Assembly: GCA_015680685.1 (NCBI GenBank)
Contig: MNCI01011957.1
Coordinates: forward strand, 363,971 to 427,970
From: Gnetum montanum
Taxonomy: Eukaryota > Streptophyta > Gnetopsida > Gnetales > Gnetaceae
Direction of reading: 5' to 3'
Length of the DNA stretch: 64,000 bases
The translations under genes and the position numbers were made by a program. Shown piece by piece: positions 12,255 through 24,460 of this stretch (positions are counted from its first letter, which is position 1; each line of letters starts with the position of its first letter). Below the pieces are notes generated by a model that had not been told where the DNA came from, made no database searches, and worked only from the letters and a program-made list of their open reading frames with translations.

Positions 12255-14225
12255 ACAGGCTAATCTAGGTATGATGAGATTTGGAGACCAAGACCTAACT
12301 TGAAGGTCACAGTTATAGAAATGTGCTTGGAAAAATATTGATCAAGGATATTGAAAGCTCCATCTTGCAAAAGCTAAACTTCAAGCCATTCATGAAGTTG
12401 ACACTAGAAGATGTCTAAACATAGCTACAAGGTCTCCCATGTGGTCCATTCTCTCCACTAGTGGGGAATCATACATGGAAGGGATATACGTCTTCTAGAA
12501 CAACTAACAAGGAGATTCCAATGTCAAAATTAAAGATATCACCATCTCATACTCTATTGAGGCTATTGTAGAAGCTCTTTGTCTACCAAATACTTTGGAA
12601 AAGTTGGTAAAAATATCCATGTAGGTGGATCCTGAGGCCAAGAAGGAATGGATCCAATGATACTATAGAATAAGCTATAAGAATTATGGTGTCCTAACCA
12701 AGGTGAAGAACGCCTACTTCAAAATTATGGTCTATCACCTTAATCCAATGGTGAGGCCAAGCAAGGTCACATCCTTGTCTACCAAGGCATGTGCATCTCT
12801 AAGTGGAAAATTATCTATCAACCTACCATAACTCAACTTTCTTAAGATATAAAAATAGTTCAAGGAAAATGAGAAAGGCAAGAAGAGATTTTCTTTCCCA
12901 TGCCTAATCAAAAAACTATGTAAGAGGAGAGGAATAGCCTACTATTTTAATGATGTGGTCTGCCGCACTTCTACCACATCATGGTAAGAGATGATGAAAG
13001 ATAACACTATTGCTAAGCTTTAAGAAGAGGAGCAGCTATCACCACCACCACCTAAAGCATTAGAGACAACACCTAAGATGCTTGCAGTTGCTAAATAACC
13101 TAGAAAAATTTGGGAGTAAAAGGTACAATAACAAAAAACCTCTAGAGATGGTAGAAAATCATCTGTGTATCATCTAGTCATGAGACATTTAAATGAGATC
13201 ACAAGGATCATCAATTAGCTAAACCATGAGAAGACACTGCTATTCTTAGCATAGAGAAACTAAGCACCCATTTTTCCCAATCTTAGTACTAGAGAGATTA
13301 CTATGTCCATCCTAGAATAAGTATTTCCTAAAATCTTTGGGAATGTGGTAGCCTTCTCTTTTATGCTAGAAGAAGGAGAAGGAATGATATTCCTAGTCAT
13401 ACCACACAAGGGCCAAGAGATAATAGTAGAGGTGGTGGAAAACTAGGTAGAAGAAGCTCTAAATGCTCCTGCTACATTTGTACCTAACACTGCTACCATG
13501 ACAAATATAGGTGCATCAGCAGAACCAAGGAGTGGACAAATGAGTGTTGTCCAACATGAGAAGACATTGGAAAAACTAGTGGAAGTTAAGTAACCACTTC
13601 TGAAGATCCTTGATCTCTTGTAAGATATATCAACAAACCAATCATAGCTACTAGAGATAAGGGATAAATTATTAATTTCCAATGTGCAACTCAAGAAGAC
13701 CACTACTACTAATCAACAGTTGACTATAGAGGTTGTAGAATTAAGAGCCCATCTCTTTAATTCAACAATTCTCAAGCGAGAGCTAACTAGAGATGAAGCT
13801 TTTCAATAGCTTTAACAAAAATACCAAGAGGTCAAGAATGTCAAGGAGATGGTGATCTTTGATACAGTACTATCAGAGGTAATCACCAACAACATTGACT
13901 ATGACCTATCATAAGTCCATAAGGAAATGCTTGTGTTGACTTCAAATAATCACCACATGTGAAATACTAAGTAGCAAAATAATCAAATGGTAGAGTATAT
14001 TCACTAGCAGTAGGAATAACTTGCCAAGGTAAACTTGAATCTAAAAAGGTTGGTTGTAAAAACAAGAATCTCTCAATGGAAGAGGTTCATCCCTTTCATT
14101 AGAAAATTACTATTGGGATTGCTACCTAGAAAAATGAACCTCTAAAGTATGAAAAATTAAAAAAAATCATTATAGTAACCAAGTCATTATGCTTAAAGAA
14201 ATAAATAAGAAAGAAATCAAGTTAA
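12255..14225 (+). pseudogene. Accessory ORF, copy C1
   Basis: The product is unassigned. The domain block KIKDITISYSIEAIVEALCL is at about 12,525-12,590, followed by a 'DPEAKKEWIQ' stretch. RFSFPCLIKKLCKRRGIAYY is at about 12,885-12,945 and a PPPPKALETTPK linker near 13,045-13,080. The second half begins LEEGEGMIFLVIPHKGQE near 13,370 and is helical to about 14,200. It is strikingly similar to copy D on the minus strand (KVKIKDIQVFY, TLPFPCLIQKLYKRA). Stops, mostly TAG, recur throughout. It begins almost directly after LTR2, so gag-pol is missing, and its 3' end runs into copy C2. Confidence 0.5.
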
Positions 14226-16254
14226 CTAAGGAAGCTTGCATTGTCCTTTCCTTGTCTTATTAGGAAGCTATGCAGATGTACTGGTATCAAAGGATACACC
14301 AATGATGTCCTCTAAAAAGCCCAAAATGCTTCATATGCTAAACTGCTAAAGCCACCAGTTGCAAGGAAAATCACTGGCGAGACACTGGGATTGGAACAAG
14401 AAAAGGAACAAACGGTGGGACCAACTGCAACTCACCTTATAGGGCCTAGCCAACTTCCAAGCACGAGACCTAGCCAACAACAAGAAGTAGGGCCTAGCAT
14501 AGGTCAGTAGGATCAACCACCACCACTACCACAAGATTACAGACCGTCAATGAGCCATCTCCGGGCCATCGCTAAGACGGTCAGTTGGGGAAGTCATGAT
14601 GATGCAAATCTCTTCTATATCATCAAAGATGTCATACAACCAATAGTTTCTTTGGATCACACAATGTGAGAAGTGTCCATCCATACAGGAGGAGAGGAGA
14701 ACACTTGGTCACAACAGATCTTAGGGAATGCTACATCTTTTTAGGTGCAATTAGAAACTGGTGAAGGGGCCATAGTGGTGATCATGCAACACCAGGATGT
14801 AGTGGGAGCCACAGAAGTGGTCGTAGACCACATTAAAGAATCGTTCAACGTACCTATTGTGCCACTAGTAGATCTCACGAGAGCATGGGATGCTCAAACT
14901 TTGGTTGGAACCTTAATGACTCTTGTGAAACATGAGGATGTACTTGATCGATTGCTACAAACAGGACAAGTAATGACATCCCTGTTTGACATCCCTCAAG
15001 ATGTTACGGTAATTCAATCAAACCTCATTTCCTCCAAAGGGAAGCTAGTCTTGACAAAGATGAGGGCCAAGCACACTAAAGAAGAGGTGCAAAAATTGCA
15101 AGGAAGGCTTGTGGCCTTACAAGCAGCATAGTGGGATCCTTCATAATTTGTTCCTGCGGACCAACTAGACACTTTCAAAACTAAGCAACTGGACAAACTA
15201 CTGATGGAGAACAAGAAGGTGGCAGAAGAAAAAGAGAAGGCTGTTTGGGATGCCTCTACAGCACAAGCGTAAATTCATGCGCATACCAAGGCACTCAAGG
15301 CCTTACAAGAGGAAAAAAAGCAACTTGTTGCTGACAACCTTCAGTTGACCTCTGTGGAAAAGCAAAAGAATGTTCTCGAAGAAAATTTTCAACAGTTACA
15401 AGAACAACTCATCTGGGTCAACCAAGACATAAACCGTTTAGCCAGGGAGAATCGAACCCTCTCAATGGAGGAGGTATACGTCATCCATCAGAAGATAGCT
15501 ATTGAAATAAGCATGTGGCAAAATGAGGCAAAATGGCATAAAAAGCTAAAAGGAGCACTTCTGGGACCAGGTGGAGGTGTATAAACAGATCATTGAAAAG
15601 GAGATCCATATGGCCAAGGCCCACATCAACGCTATCAGTGCTCAACACATTGACTGGCAGACCATATTGGACACATATGCATTTGTCCACCAGGCAGAAG
15701 TTAAGAACTAGGACCTGCAGATCAAAGACATTACTGAATACATGGAGTTGGCAAACCTGTGGTATGCCAACCTTGCCATGTTAACAATAGGACACCCGAG
15801 AATAGAGCTCAAGCAATAGGTAGCCACCACCTACAGTAAATATGAAACAGAATTTGCAAAACATAAGAAGATATTGTAAAAACTAGAGATTGCAAATTTT
15901 GAACTTGAGGTGGTTAAAGCAAGCTACCAGGGATAAAAATGTGTCGCAATAGATTTGGCTCGATGGCTTGCAGATGTCTAAGAATATAAAGATAAAGCTA
16001 GAGCCTATGATGAGGAATGGCGAGTGTTTGCAGCTTGGTATGTCAAGGTAAATAAAATGTTTCTGCAGCTACCCTACCCATGGGAGGTGCTGATTCCATC
16101 AAGCATCAGAACATTAGCATGGATGGCGCAGGATCTCTGGACCAAAGAGGAGAAACTCTAGGCCATACTTTAACGCCATCAAGTTCCAAGACCTGGAGCA
16201 CAAAATAAGGGAAAGGCACCTATGGAGGAGCCACCACCACCAGGAACTACATGA
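14226..16254 (+). pseudogene. Accessory ORF, copy C2 (best-preserved coiled coil)
   Basis: It starts within the domain at KLALSFPCLIRKLCRCTGIK (about 14,230-14,290). A Gln/Pro linker follows, then LETGEGAIVVIMQHQD at 14,748 with EDVLDRLLQTGQVMTSLFDI. Long heptad-like stretches run from 15,000 to 16,100 (for example QLQEQLIWVNQDINRLAREN near 15,380-15,450). The end reads KGKAPMEEPPPPGTT then TGA (16,252-16,254). Only a modest number of stops interrupt about 670 codons, most of them TAG, for example at 15,129. Joined head-to-tail to C1, it looks like the product of unequal recombination. Coiled coils suggest oligomerisation, but no role can be given. Confidence 0.55.
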
Positions 16255-16431
16255 GTTCCATCAATTTTTGTAGCTATAGGATTTTCTCTTGCATTCTTTG
16301 TGTTGTGTGTCAATTTTGTTCTGATTCCACATTGCGGCATGAACCCATTCTCACCGTTCAATAATCCCATACCTATCCGCTGTGTAATCAATGGAGCTTG
16401 TTCTCACTATAGCTCGAGGACGAGTTTTCAT

Positions 16432-16446
16432 TTAGTTGTGGGGGTA
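16432..16446 (+). other. Polypurine tract before LTR3
   Basis: TTAGTTGTGGGGGTA abuts the TGATGAG start of LTR3, about 180 bp after the end of accessory ORF C2. Confidence 0.65.
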
Positions 16447-17280
16447 TGATGAGTTGTCATTTTAGTTGACCGCAATATTGGGTACATGATATCATAGCCT
16501 GGACGTGATATCGCGTACGCGATATCGCAGCCTATCTCCTCATCTATAAATAAGAGCTAGACATATCTGGTAGGCATTAGTGGTTAGAATTGTTAAGTTT
16601 AAGTTTCTTTTTACATCAGTTTTTCCTCTCAACCCTTCTCTCCAAGTGTATGCTTGCAGTGTGGTAATTGCAATTGTACGACATCCTTATTCGAGTGTGA
16701 CGTACTTGGACACGCACATGACCGGTAATAAAGATCTAGATTACTTCATCATTGCAGCATTCACTTAGTTTAATTAATTAATTATTTAATTGTTATTTAC
16801 TACTTTCCTAGTTAATATCTCTCTACCTTTATCTCCTAGTAATGCGGAATGAGCACGACTTAATCATGAGCATTCAAGTGTGCCTACTTGGTAACCCAGT
16901 AGCGTACTTAGACCATGCACTTGGTAATCCCAATGGTAGTCGTGCATGAGGTCCAAGATGTGTATGGATGATTAAGGAATAGATGCTCATCGTACTTAGG
17001 CTAGCTTAGATTCTCTCTCACCCTCTCTCTCTTAGCTTAGTTAATATTATTTACCATCATACCCAAGAGTAGCATTAGTATAGAAACACATCAAACACCT
17101 CACCCTGGACTAAACCATATGTGACAAACCTAATACTAGTCTAGGTGGGAAGATAGTGAACTGTGATCTATGAGTGACTATCTAGATACCACAACTAGCC
17201 CATCTGCAGAGTTCGACCAGATCGTGTATGAGACGCTCGTATTCGTATGGTTGAGTGTAGGGGTACCTCGCCAGTCATCA
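16447..17280 (+). repeat. LTR3, right end of the Athila-like array
   Basis: An 834-bp LTR from TGATGAGTTG to CAGTCATCA. It shares the order of landmarks with LTR1 and LTR2 (palindromes, TATA box, TGACGTACTTGGACACG near 16,697, CACTTGGTAATCCCAATGG near 16,919) but is clearly more diverged. The first bases inverted (GGTACCTCGCC at 17,262-17,272) recur at the outer ends of LTR4 and LTR5. Confidence 0.75.
16507..16552 (+). promoter_or_regulatory. LTR3 core promoter: 20-bp palindrome plus TATA box
   Basis: GATATCGCGTACGCGATATC (16,507-16,526) is a perfect 20-bp palindrome. TATAAATA at 16,545-16,552 lies 19 bases downstream. Related GATATC palindromes at the same place occur in LTR1, LTR2 and, inverted, in LTR4 next to CTATAAATAAGAG. 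The conserved spacing suggests a dimeric factor site upstream of the TATA box; binding is inferred. Confidence 0.55.
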
Positions 17281-20200
17281 ATAACAAAGTTTAGGTTCCA
17301 ACCTTTTAATTCTAGAATAAATGATGCTAAAATTGGCCCAATTTAGATCTTTGAAATCCTTCATTTAGGATGCTCCTATTATGTTATTCACTTCATTCAT
17401 CCATTGGAATATTATTCCTCTAATTTTATTCTTTTCTTGTGTGAATCTCATGATGCTTATAAGATACTAAGAGATCTTATCTTTCTTTTGATCCATAAAA
17501 AAATTTTATTTGATTTACTTGGCCCATCAGATGAGGTGGAAAATGATATGTTATGATAATGGCTAATGATGATCCTACCTTTGCAATGTACATTTTTTCA
17601 AATTCAATTGCTCATTAAAATTTTTTTTCTATTCCTTGCCCTTCTTAGAAATCCTTAACTAAACTTTGAATAATCATAATATGATAAGATAAGGAATCTA
17701 AATGGCTCATCACCAATTATTGTTCTAATGATTGAACCTAGTCCTCTAGCCTTCCTACTTTATACTCTAAGGGCTAGTTCTGCTCCATCAATTTCATTCA
17801 TTTTTCTTATGTCTTGAATTTCTCTATTTCAAGATACAAGTTTATCTCTAAAAATGCAACAACAATCTATCTTAATAATTCTATGTCTTTGTTCATTTAT
17901 AGGTTTTCCTATCTCTTTTATTTTAATAGAGATTCCATCTCCTACATTCCCTTAGTAGTTACTTTATGCATTCATTTAAATATATCTTGAAAGAAGAATG
18001 ACCCTACTAAGGATGAAGCTATTTTTTATCTAGTGATAGTTTTTGATATCATTATGCCTTGTCTCACTAGTTTAGGATTCTTGATTTGGAGTTGAGACAA
18101 CCAAAATCAATTTCCGACTATTGGTTCTTCATGTATATTATGCTCCAATAGCCATACTCTAGAGGAATGGTATCCTAGAACCAATGGAAAAACATTGATA
18201 ATGGCAACAGTGGTAATTACTCAGGTTTTTTTTAGTACTTAGAGGTATCAATCTTGATCCTTTTGGTAGAACTTTATTTTACCCATTCTTCTTTGATTTC
18301 ACTTCTTTCACTTAAAGGGATTTGGGCTAGTTCCCCTAAAATTTGTTGTAACCCTATAGGTTCAGACTGAGATTTGAATCTGCTTTCTCTTCTCCTTGCC
18401 TAGAAACATTGGTCTTCATAGTCGCTAGTGGATTCATTCTTTTGATAAAAAAGTTAGAGTTGAAGTAGTAGGTCATGTTCTAGTTAACAAATATTGGATT
18501 AATGGCCCTTATAGTTGCAAGATTCATTAGGTCTCAAAACCTCTCTATCTAATATGTTGGTTCTACTTCAAGTTCATATTAGAAACTTGTCCAGATAGTT
18601 GGTAGATCTTGACTTTATTTTTATTTATTTCCTTCACCGATAAATAAGTATATATGCTTTTAGAACTAATCCTTTCTTATGCTTTTGTAGATGTTCTCAA
18701 GCCTTTTAAAAAATGAGAAATTCTAAATTCTTGTAAAAATATTCCAATTTAAGCACTATGTTAAAATTTAGATTAACCCTAAAAAAACTCTAGGTTTTAA
18801 GATTCTAATTTGTTGATGGTTCTGTTATCATCACTTGCTTGAAAATCTCATGAATACTTGCAAATTATTCACATTTTGTAGTAGCAATAAAGGTTTCATA
18901 GGCATCCCTCTCCATTCAAGTTTTGTATAGTACTTATGAAGGCTAATTGATACATTGAACCTCTAACATAGCTTAACAAACAATCTAGAGATTCTTTATA
19001 TTGAAAATTTAGTTATCATATAAAGTTGTGGTACCATTATGCACTAACTTAATTCTTCAAATTGAGCTAAACTATTTACTTCTGTAGACTTAAAACTAAT
19101 TGGGAATTTGGGATGATGAAGATTAACTACTATGTTCCTTAACAAGGGATTCTGAAAAAAACTTAATATAATTGGTAGCAAGATCAACATTTAATGAACA
19201 AGAATAAAGAAAAAGGAATGGAACCTATTAACCCATCTTAATTAAGCTCTTCCAAAGAAAGATGCAAATTTCATAAGAGACTAGCAAGCGAATTGATCCC
19301 ATTACAATTATGTAGAGTATCTACTATCTTGATGTTTTTTCTCCTTGTTATAATTTGATATCAACGCAATAAGAATGAAGTCATAACAAAATTTTTGGCT
19401 TTCTAGGAATTTAATTTGTCCCCAAAGGTTCCTCTAGAATCAACATTTCTCTTGTGATAGACTTCTTCAATGGCTCCAATGAATTTTTTCATCATTGGTC
19501 TCTTGGCTATTTCCATCTACTTATTCTAGTCTCTTTTACCTTCAATTTCTATAATGATAATATTCCAACTACTATTCTTGTTGTAGTTTTACAAAGCAAG
19601 AAATGAAGAAATAGAGAAATTTTTAGGGCTAAACAAGTCTAACACCATAACTTCAGTTAATCTAGATAGGAAATGATCTTCTAGGTAATTACAAGAGCAT
19701 GGATTCCTTCTATTTAACCATGGGAAATCCTATTAGAAATAGTTCATATTGCATTACTCTATACCTTGGCCTCTTAGCATCATGAGCAATTATCAAAGGT
19801 GCAACCTCAAGTACCTCAGAGTCCTGAAACTCTTCTTGCAAGCTTTCCTAGCTATTCTCTTTTAAGCTTTCTATGTATTATGGGCTTAATTTCAAAGTCA
19901 TCAAAAGAAATCCTGCAAAACTTCATTGCATTGATTCTCACTTTACTTAAAAACACATTTGTTGATACAATTCTACCATCACTTGGAGCAAATAAGATAA
20001 AGTTTATGCCATACTTGAGATTTCTTCAATATTAAAAGAAGAAACAAAGAAACAACTAAAAGAAACTATATGTAAAACCCTCATGCTCAAGTTGTATTAT
20101 CAAATTAAATTTTTATTAAGGATAGATGCTTATGAATTAATCTCATGTTCTTTAATGAGCTAAGAAGAGGTAAAGGTGGAATCATCCTAAGATGAAAAAA

Positions 20201-20660
20201 CTGATACTTCCAAAATCAAGTTTATAGAACTATTAAAAACTTAGAGTTTGAATATAGCTTGGGACAGTTTTGATAAATCATAATATTTGCCATGAAAATG
20301 CAAGTTAAGTTTTATTCTAAGAGCATAGTTTCTATCATGAAAAATTGAGCAAGGTGAATCAAGGTTATTGTACTTGCAGTTTATTTAGAAGAGGATTTTT
20401 ATCATATCAGCAAAACCTGCAAACTTGATAAAAGTAGGAAAGCTTTCTAATCTTATCATATCTCATTCCTTGTGATAGCTAAATAACTTGATTTTGTAGT
20501 GAGAAACCTAGTTATATGAAATTTTTCTACATTTAAAAGCTTAAACCACATGAGGTAAAAACCCATAATAATGGAAGCGTAGCTAAGTGGAATTGATCTT
20601 AAGGAAAAGACATAATCAAATCAATTTTTATAGCTCATTGAATACAAATTGTGGTAAGGA
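17281..20660. other. AT-rich stretch, unassigned coding remnants on the minus strand
   Basis: No intact gene. On the minus strand some blocks look formerly coding: GLQQILGELAQIPLSERSEI near 18,290-18,350, and a longer block at 19,800-20,035 containing STNVFLSKVRINAMKFC and ISFDDFEIKPIIHRKLKRE. I do not recognise the family. Elsewhere only low-complexity AT sequence is seen. Confidence 0.3.
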
Positions 20661-22560
20661 TGTGAACACATCTAGATCCTCTATTTATAGAACAAAAATT
20701 CAGTTGATAAAGAAAAAATGCACAACTCACTATTAGAACCAATTCAAGGTTCTAGAAAGCTTCTCACCATGTAGGATCAAGAGCTAAGATTATATCTTAT
20801 GGATTAAAAGATCCATGATCAAGCCACAACGTAAGTTATGATTAAAAGCTTGTCTTACCTAAAAGATAGGATCAAATAAGCTTCAAAATTTTAATTGATC
20901 TAGATTATTATCATTATTTAAAGAAGCTAAAGGAAGAAATCATGTTCTAAATAAAATTTTAATCTATCTTAGTATAAGTGATTATTAACAAAGTTTGAAG
21001 AAGGAGATCTCTTAACAAAGTTCTGAAAAACCACTTCATAGAATGAAAAATCAATTCTACACATTTGATTCCACAAAGAAGCTTGGTTGACATATAAGCT
21101 TGATAAAAAAAATCAAGCTTATTCTATGTTGAACATGAATCCTAAGATTAAGCTACAGTGAAAGTTATGGTTAAGAGTAAATTTTACCTATAGATAAAAG
21201 TTCAATGAGCTTAAAATCCAAATTCATTAATATTACAATAAAAAGCTCAAAGAAATATATACACACTTGATGAAATTTTAATCTAGCTAAGAAATTGAAA
21301 TCTAGTGAGGCTAAAAAATGAAGAGATTTTGGTAAAGCTATCTAGAACCAATTTGTAGAATAAAAAATCAATTCTACAAGTTTGGTACTATGAAGGAGCT
21401 CAATTGACACATAGCTATGACCCACTATAATACCGTGAAGCTTGTAAAACCAAAACTTAATTCTAAAAAAGTTTATAAATTTAGTTCTATAAGGAATCCT
21501 TAGTTGCAACCCAACATAACAGCTAATGAGCTAGTAGAACCAAAAATTGGTTCTATAGATGAGTGAAAAAAATGGTTCTAATAGCTCAATAAGCCCTATA
21601 TTATCAATGTTATTGAAAAAGAAAGCTAAAAATTAGTTTTAGTAAGTTTTCCTCTTATAGATTTATAGGTCAATATCTAAAAAGTTCATGAGGGCCATAA
21701 TTTTTTTATAAAAAGAAGAAGAAGAAATATGAAGATTTGAGCTTGTAGAACTAAAATATGATTCTAAAGGAGTTTTCAATTTGGTTCTATTAAAAAGCTC
21801 AAGACTTTCAATTATGTTCTTTGATAAAAAGCTTGAATGAATAGATCAAGGTTCACCACATTAACTATCACTAGCTAAAAATAGAAGATGCTTGTAGAAC
21901 CAAAAATTGCATTTGCAAGTTTGGTTTTACAAGAAATCTAGTGTCTGTCCTAAGAAAAGTTAGAGTATTGTTAATACTTACCACATCATCAAAGGCTTGT
22001 AGAATCGAAAAGTGGTTGTAAAATAAGAGCTTAAATTTAGTTCTACAAGAAGATTAGGACCCATAAGGTATAGCGTATGAGTATAGAATTACAAAGAAAT
22101 TAGCCATTACAAATAAAAGAAATGTAAGAAATTGGGTGAGATCTAGAAGAGTCACATTTTCATAAAAATCTCATGGAACTAAAAGGTGGTTCTGAAGAAA
22201 AACTCAATTTTGATTCTACTTAAGAAGCTTGTAATGCCACATCAACATATGATCCACAATGAAAATGGAGCAATGTGTAGAAGAAAAATCTAGTTCTAAA
22301 GAAAAAAGTTAAGTTAGAAGAGCCTCTTTCTACAAAAAAACACTAAAACCAAAAATGATTCTAGAGCTTAATTGAAGATAATAATAACATGTTAGCAAGA
22401 CATTGTAGATCCTAAAAATGATTCTAAAGGGAACATTGAATTTGGTTCTAGAAGAAATCAAGTAGGCTCATAAGAGTTCAAAAAAAGATATGATTAAACA
22501 TGTTTGAGCTTAACTCTTAGGAAAGGCTTAACACTAATTTAACAACAATTTAGAATAAGT
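20661..22560. repeat. Degenerate repeat block with AGAACC/GGTTCT palindromes
   Basis: About a dozen imperfect units, each with a 'GTAGAACCAAAAATTGGTTCTA' type core (split here as AGAACCAAAA and TTGGTTCT). Typically 'AATTTGGTTCTACAAG' and 'AAGCTC' follow. Clear cores lie near 20,730, 21,345, 21,530, 21,745, 21,895, 22,000, 22,170 and 22,410, at irregular spacing of roughly 100-200 bp. No long open frame supports a protein. Confidence 0.5.
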
Positions 22561-22683
22561 TCAATTGTAATTTGAATCTCAAATCAACGAAAGTATGTCA
22601 ACTCTCACATTAACTTTTAAAAGTCCATAGATTTGATAATTACACTTAGGATTTCAATTCAACTAATTAGAAACTGTAGCTAT

Positions 22684-22757
22684 GTAATTAAGCATGCTTG
22701 AGCTAGATTAGTACTAGGATGGATGACCTCTTTGGAAGTTCTAGTCTTACACTCTCA
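22684..22757 (+). pseudogene. 5S rRNA-derived fragment (3' part)
   Basis: TTAAGCATGCTTGAGC, then TAGTACTAGGATGGATGACC and TCTTTGGAAGTTCTAGTCTTACA follow plant 5S rRNA from loop A/helix II to the 3' end, with scattered transitions (TTAAGCGTGCTTGGGC, TAGTACTAGGATGGGTGACC in 5S). The 5' third is not convincing. It includes the internal control region (box A/C area) in decayed form. A functional gene is unlikely. It is directly followed by a LINE tail. Confidence 0.7.
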
Positions 22758-22764
22758 TTTATTG

Positions 22765-23336
22765 GCCAGTTCCGCTACCTACAATCAATTCTCTAATCAT
22801 ATGGAAAAATTGATAAAGATATTAGAAATAGAATTAAGGAAGGATGGCTAAATGAATTCCAATAAAATTAAAGGAAAAATTTTATAAGATAATAATTAGG
22901 CATGCTATCATATATGGTGTTTAATGTTGGATAGTACAAAAACTACCATGAACAACAAATTAGTATAGAAGAAATGCAAATGCTTTAATGGATGTTAAAT
23001 GTTATTGGAAGAGATAAAATACATAATGAAAACATTAGAGGAAGTCTTGGAGTGATTTTTATTTCAAATAAGCTACAATATTGATAGCTTAAATAGTTTG
23101 AACATGTGCAAAGAAGATCAAATAATGAGCCTATAAACAAAAGTTTCTATATCACTGTTCTAGGAAAGTCATGAACAGAAAGACCAAAGAAAACATATGA
23201 AAATAATTGAAGATGATTTGAAGAAACTAAAAATAAAAAAGGATCTAGATGTTCATAGAGGTTGATGATGAAAAATCATTCATGTAGTCAACCCTATTTT
23301 GTTGGGATAAGGCTAGGATGATGATGATGATGATAA
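22765..23336 (+). mobile_element. 5'-truncated RTE-clade LINE, 3' tail
   Basis: The C-terminal end of an RTE-type reverse transcriptase is readable through frame breaks. FRYLQSIL starts near 22,772, then KIDKDIRNRIKEGW, a 'GMLSYMVFNVG' block, DKIHNENIRGSLGV, FEHVQRRSNNEP near 23,095-23,130 and ERPKKTYEN. This order is diagnostic of plant RTE LINEs. It ends TTGTTGGGATAAGGCTAGG followed by (GAT)n at 23,313-23,330, the usual RTE 3' microsatellite. Several stops; dead copy. Confidence 0.8.
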
Positions 23337-23399
23337 GAAAAGGTAGCCCTAGAAATTTAAGAAACTATAGGACTCTTAAACAAGTTCCTTGATTAACTC

Positions 23400-24460
23400 A
23401 AATAATTTGGCCTAACACAAGCATAGGAAAAAGTTTACTAAATTTAAATATAGCTATTAAAGATATGCTCAAGACAAGAGCTATTTTACTCAGAGACATT
23501 GGATTGCTAATAGAATTACTAGGTTAAAAAAATTCTTAGAGCACAATAAAAAAGAGATCAATAGGTTGAAAAAAAGGCTCAAAAATCTTAAAGATCTTAA
23601 TGAGAAAATGAAAGTAGCTATGATAAAAAAAAAGAATCCTTGCTTGAAAATAAGAAGTAAGCTTATTAGTGGTTAGAAGAAAAAATTAGTATCCATGAGC
23701 TCACAGATGGAAGAAACTTGAAAGTATAAAGGTCTTGATTAGTCTTTCATGGCACAGCCTAATCTCCAAGAGCTAATTTCAAAATTTAAATTTTAAAAAG
23801 AATGGATCAAGGTGATAAGAATTGGAATAGAAGAAATTAAATAGAAAAAAACTTTTTATGAGTAGGTTAAACAAAGAGCTCAGAATCTAATCACAACTAC
23901 TATTGAAATAAAGGAAAACTTACCAGAATTTATGAAAGACTTTTTGGAAAACATAATCATGGTAGTAGTTAAACTAATGATGAAAATTAATGAGCAGAAG
24001 ATGGAATTTGAGAAACCTTCCACAATATTAGGAGCTACATTGCAAGAGTTTATTAATTCATTATCTAAGCTAGATATACATGAATAGAGTTCTAAGAAAG
24101 TAATTTAGAAGCTGCACCAATCAGAACCTAAGAGCTTAACTTGGTAATAAGATTAATTTATAGTTACTAGAAGATTTCTTAACAACTATCTACTAAAGGT
24201 TACTAATTAAAAAAATCAAGATAACTTTTGATTCATTTCAGCAACTAATAAATAGTTTGTCACTATATGAAGAAACCATTAGGATGATAATGTCATAGGT
24301 TTTATTTATTTTCTATAACTGATGTAACTACATAAGATAACCTATTAAAGAAGAGCTTGAGGCAAACCAATAGGAGAAGGAAGAACTAAGAAGAAGTTTG
24401 AAGAAATTTGTAATCAACATTAATTTTCAATGGCATTTTAGATAAGTTTTTCTTTTTATT
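23400..24460 (+). pseudogene. Coiled-coil coding remnant, unassigned
   Basis: Lys/Glu-rich helical frames broken by stops, for example HNKKEINRLKKRLKNLKDL near 23,545-23,605 and LPEFMKDFLENIIMVVVKLM near 23,920-23,980. The style recalls the coiled-coil half of the accessory ORFs, but I could not align specific blocks, so the relation is only a suggestion. Confidence 0.3.

Noticed and set aside
22684-22757. Functional 5S rRNA gene
   Set aside because: The 5' part is unrecognisable, many substitutions are present, and no terminator or array context is seen.
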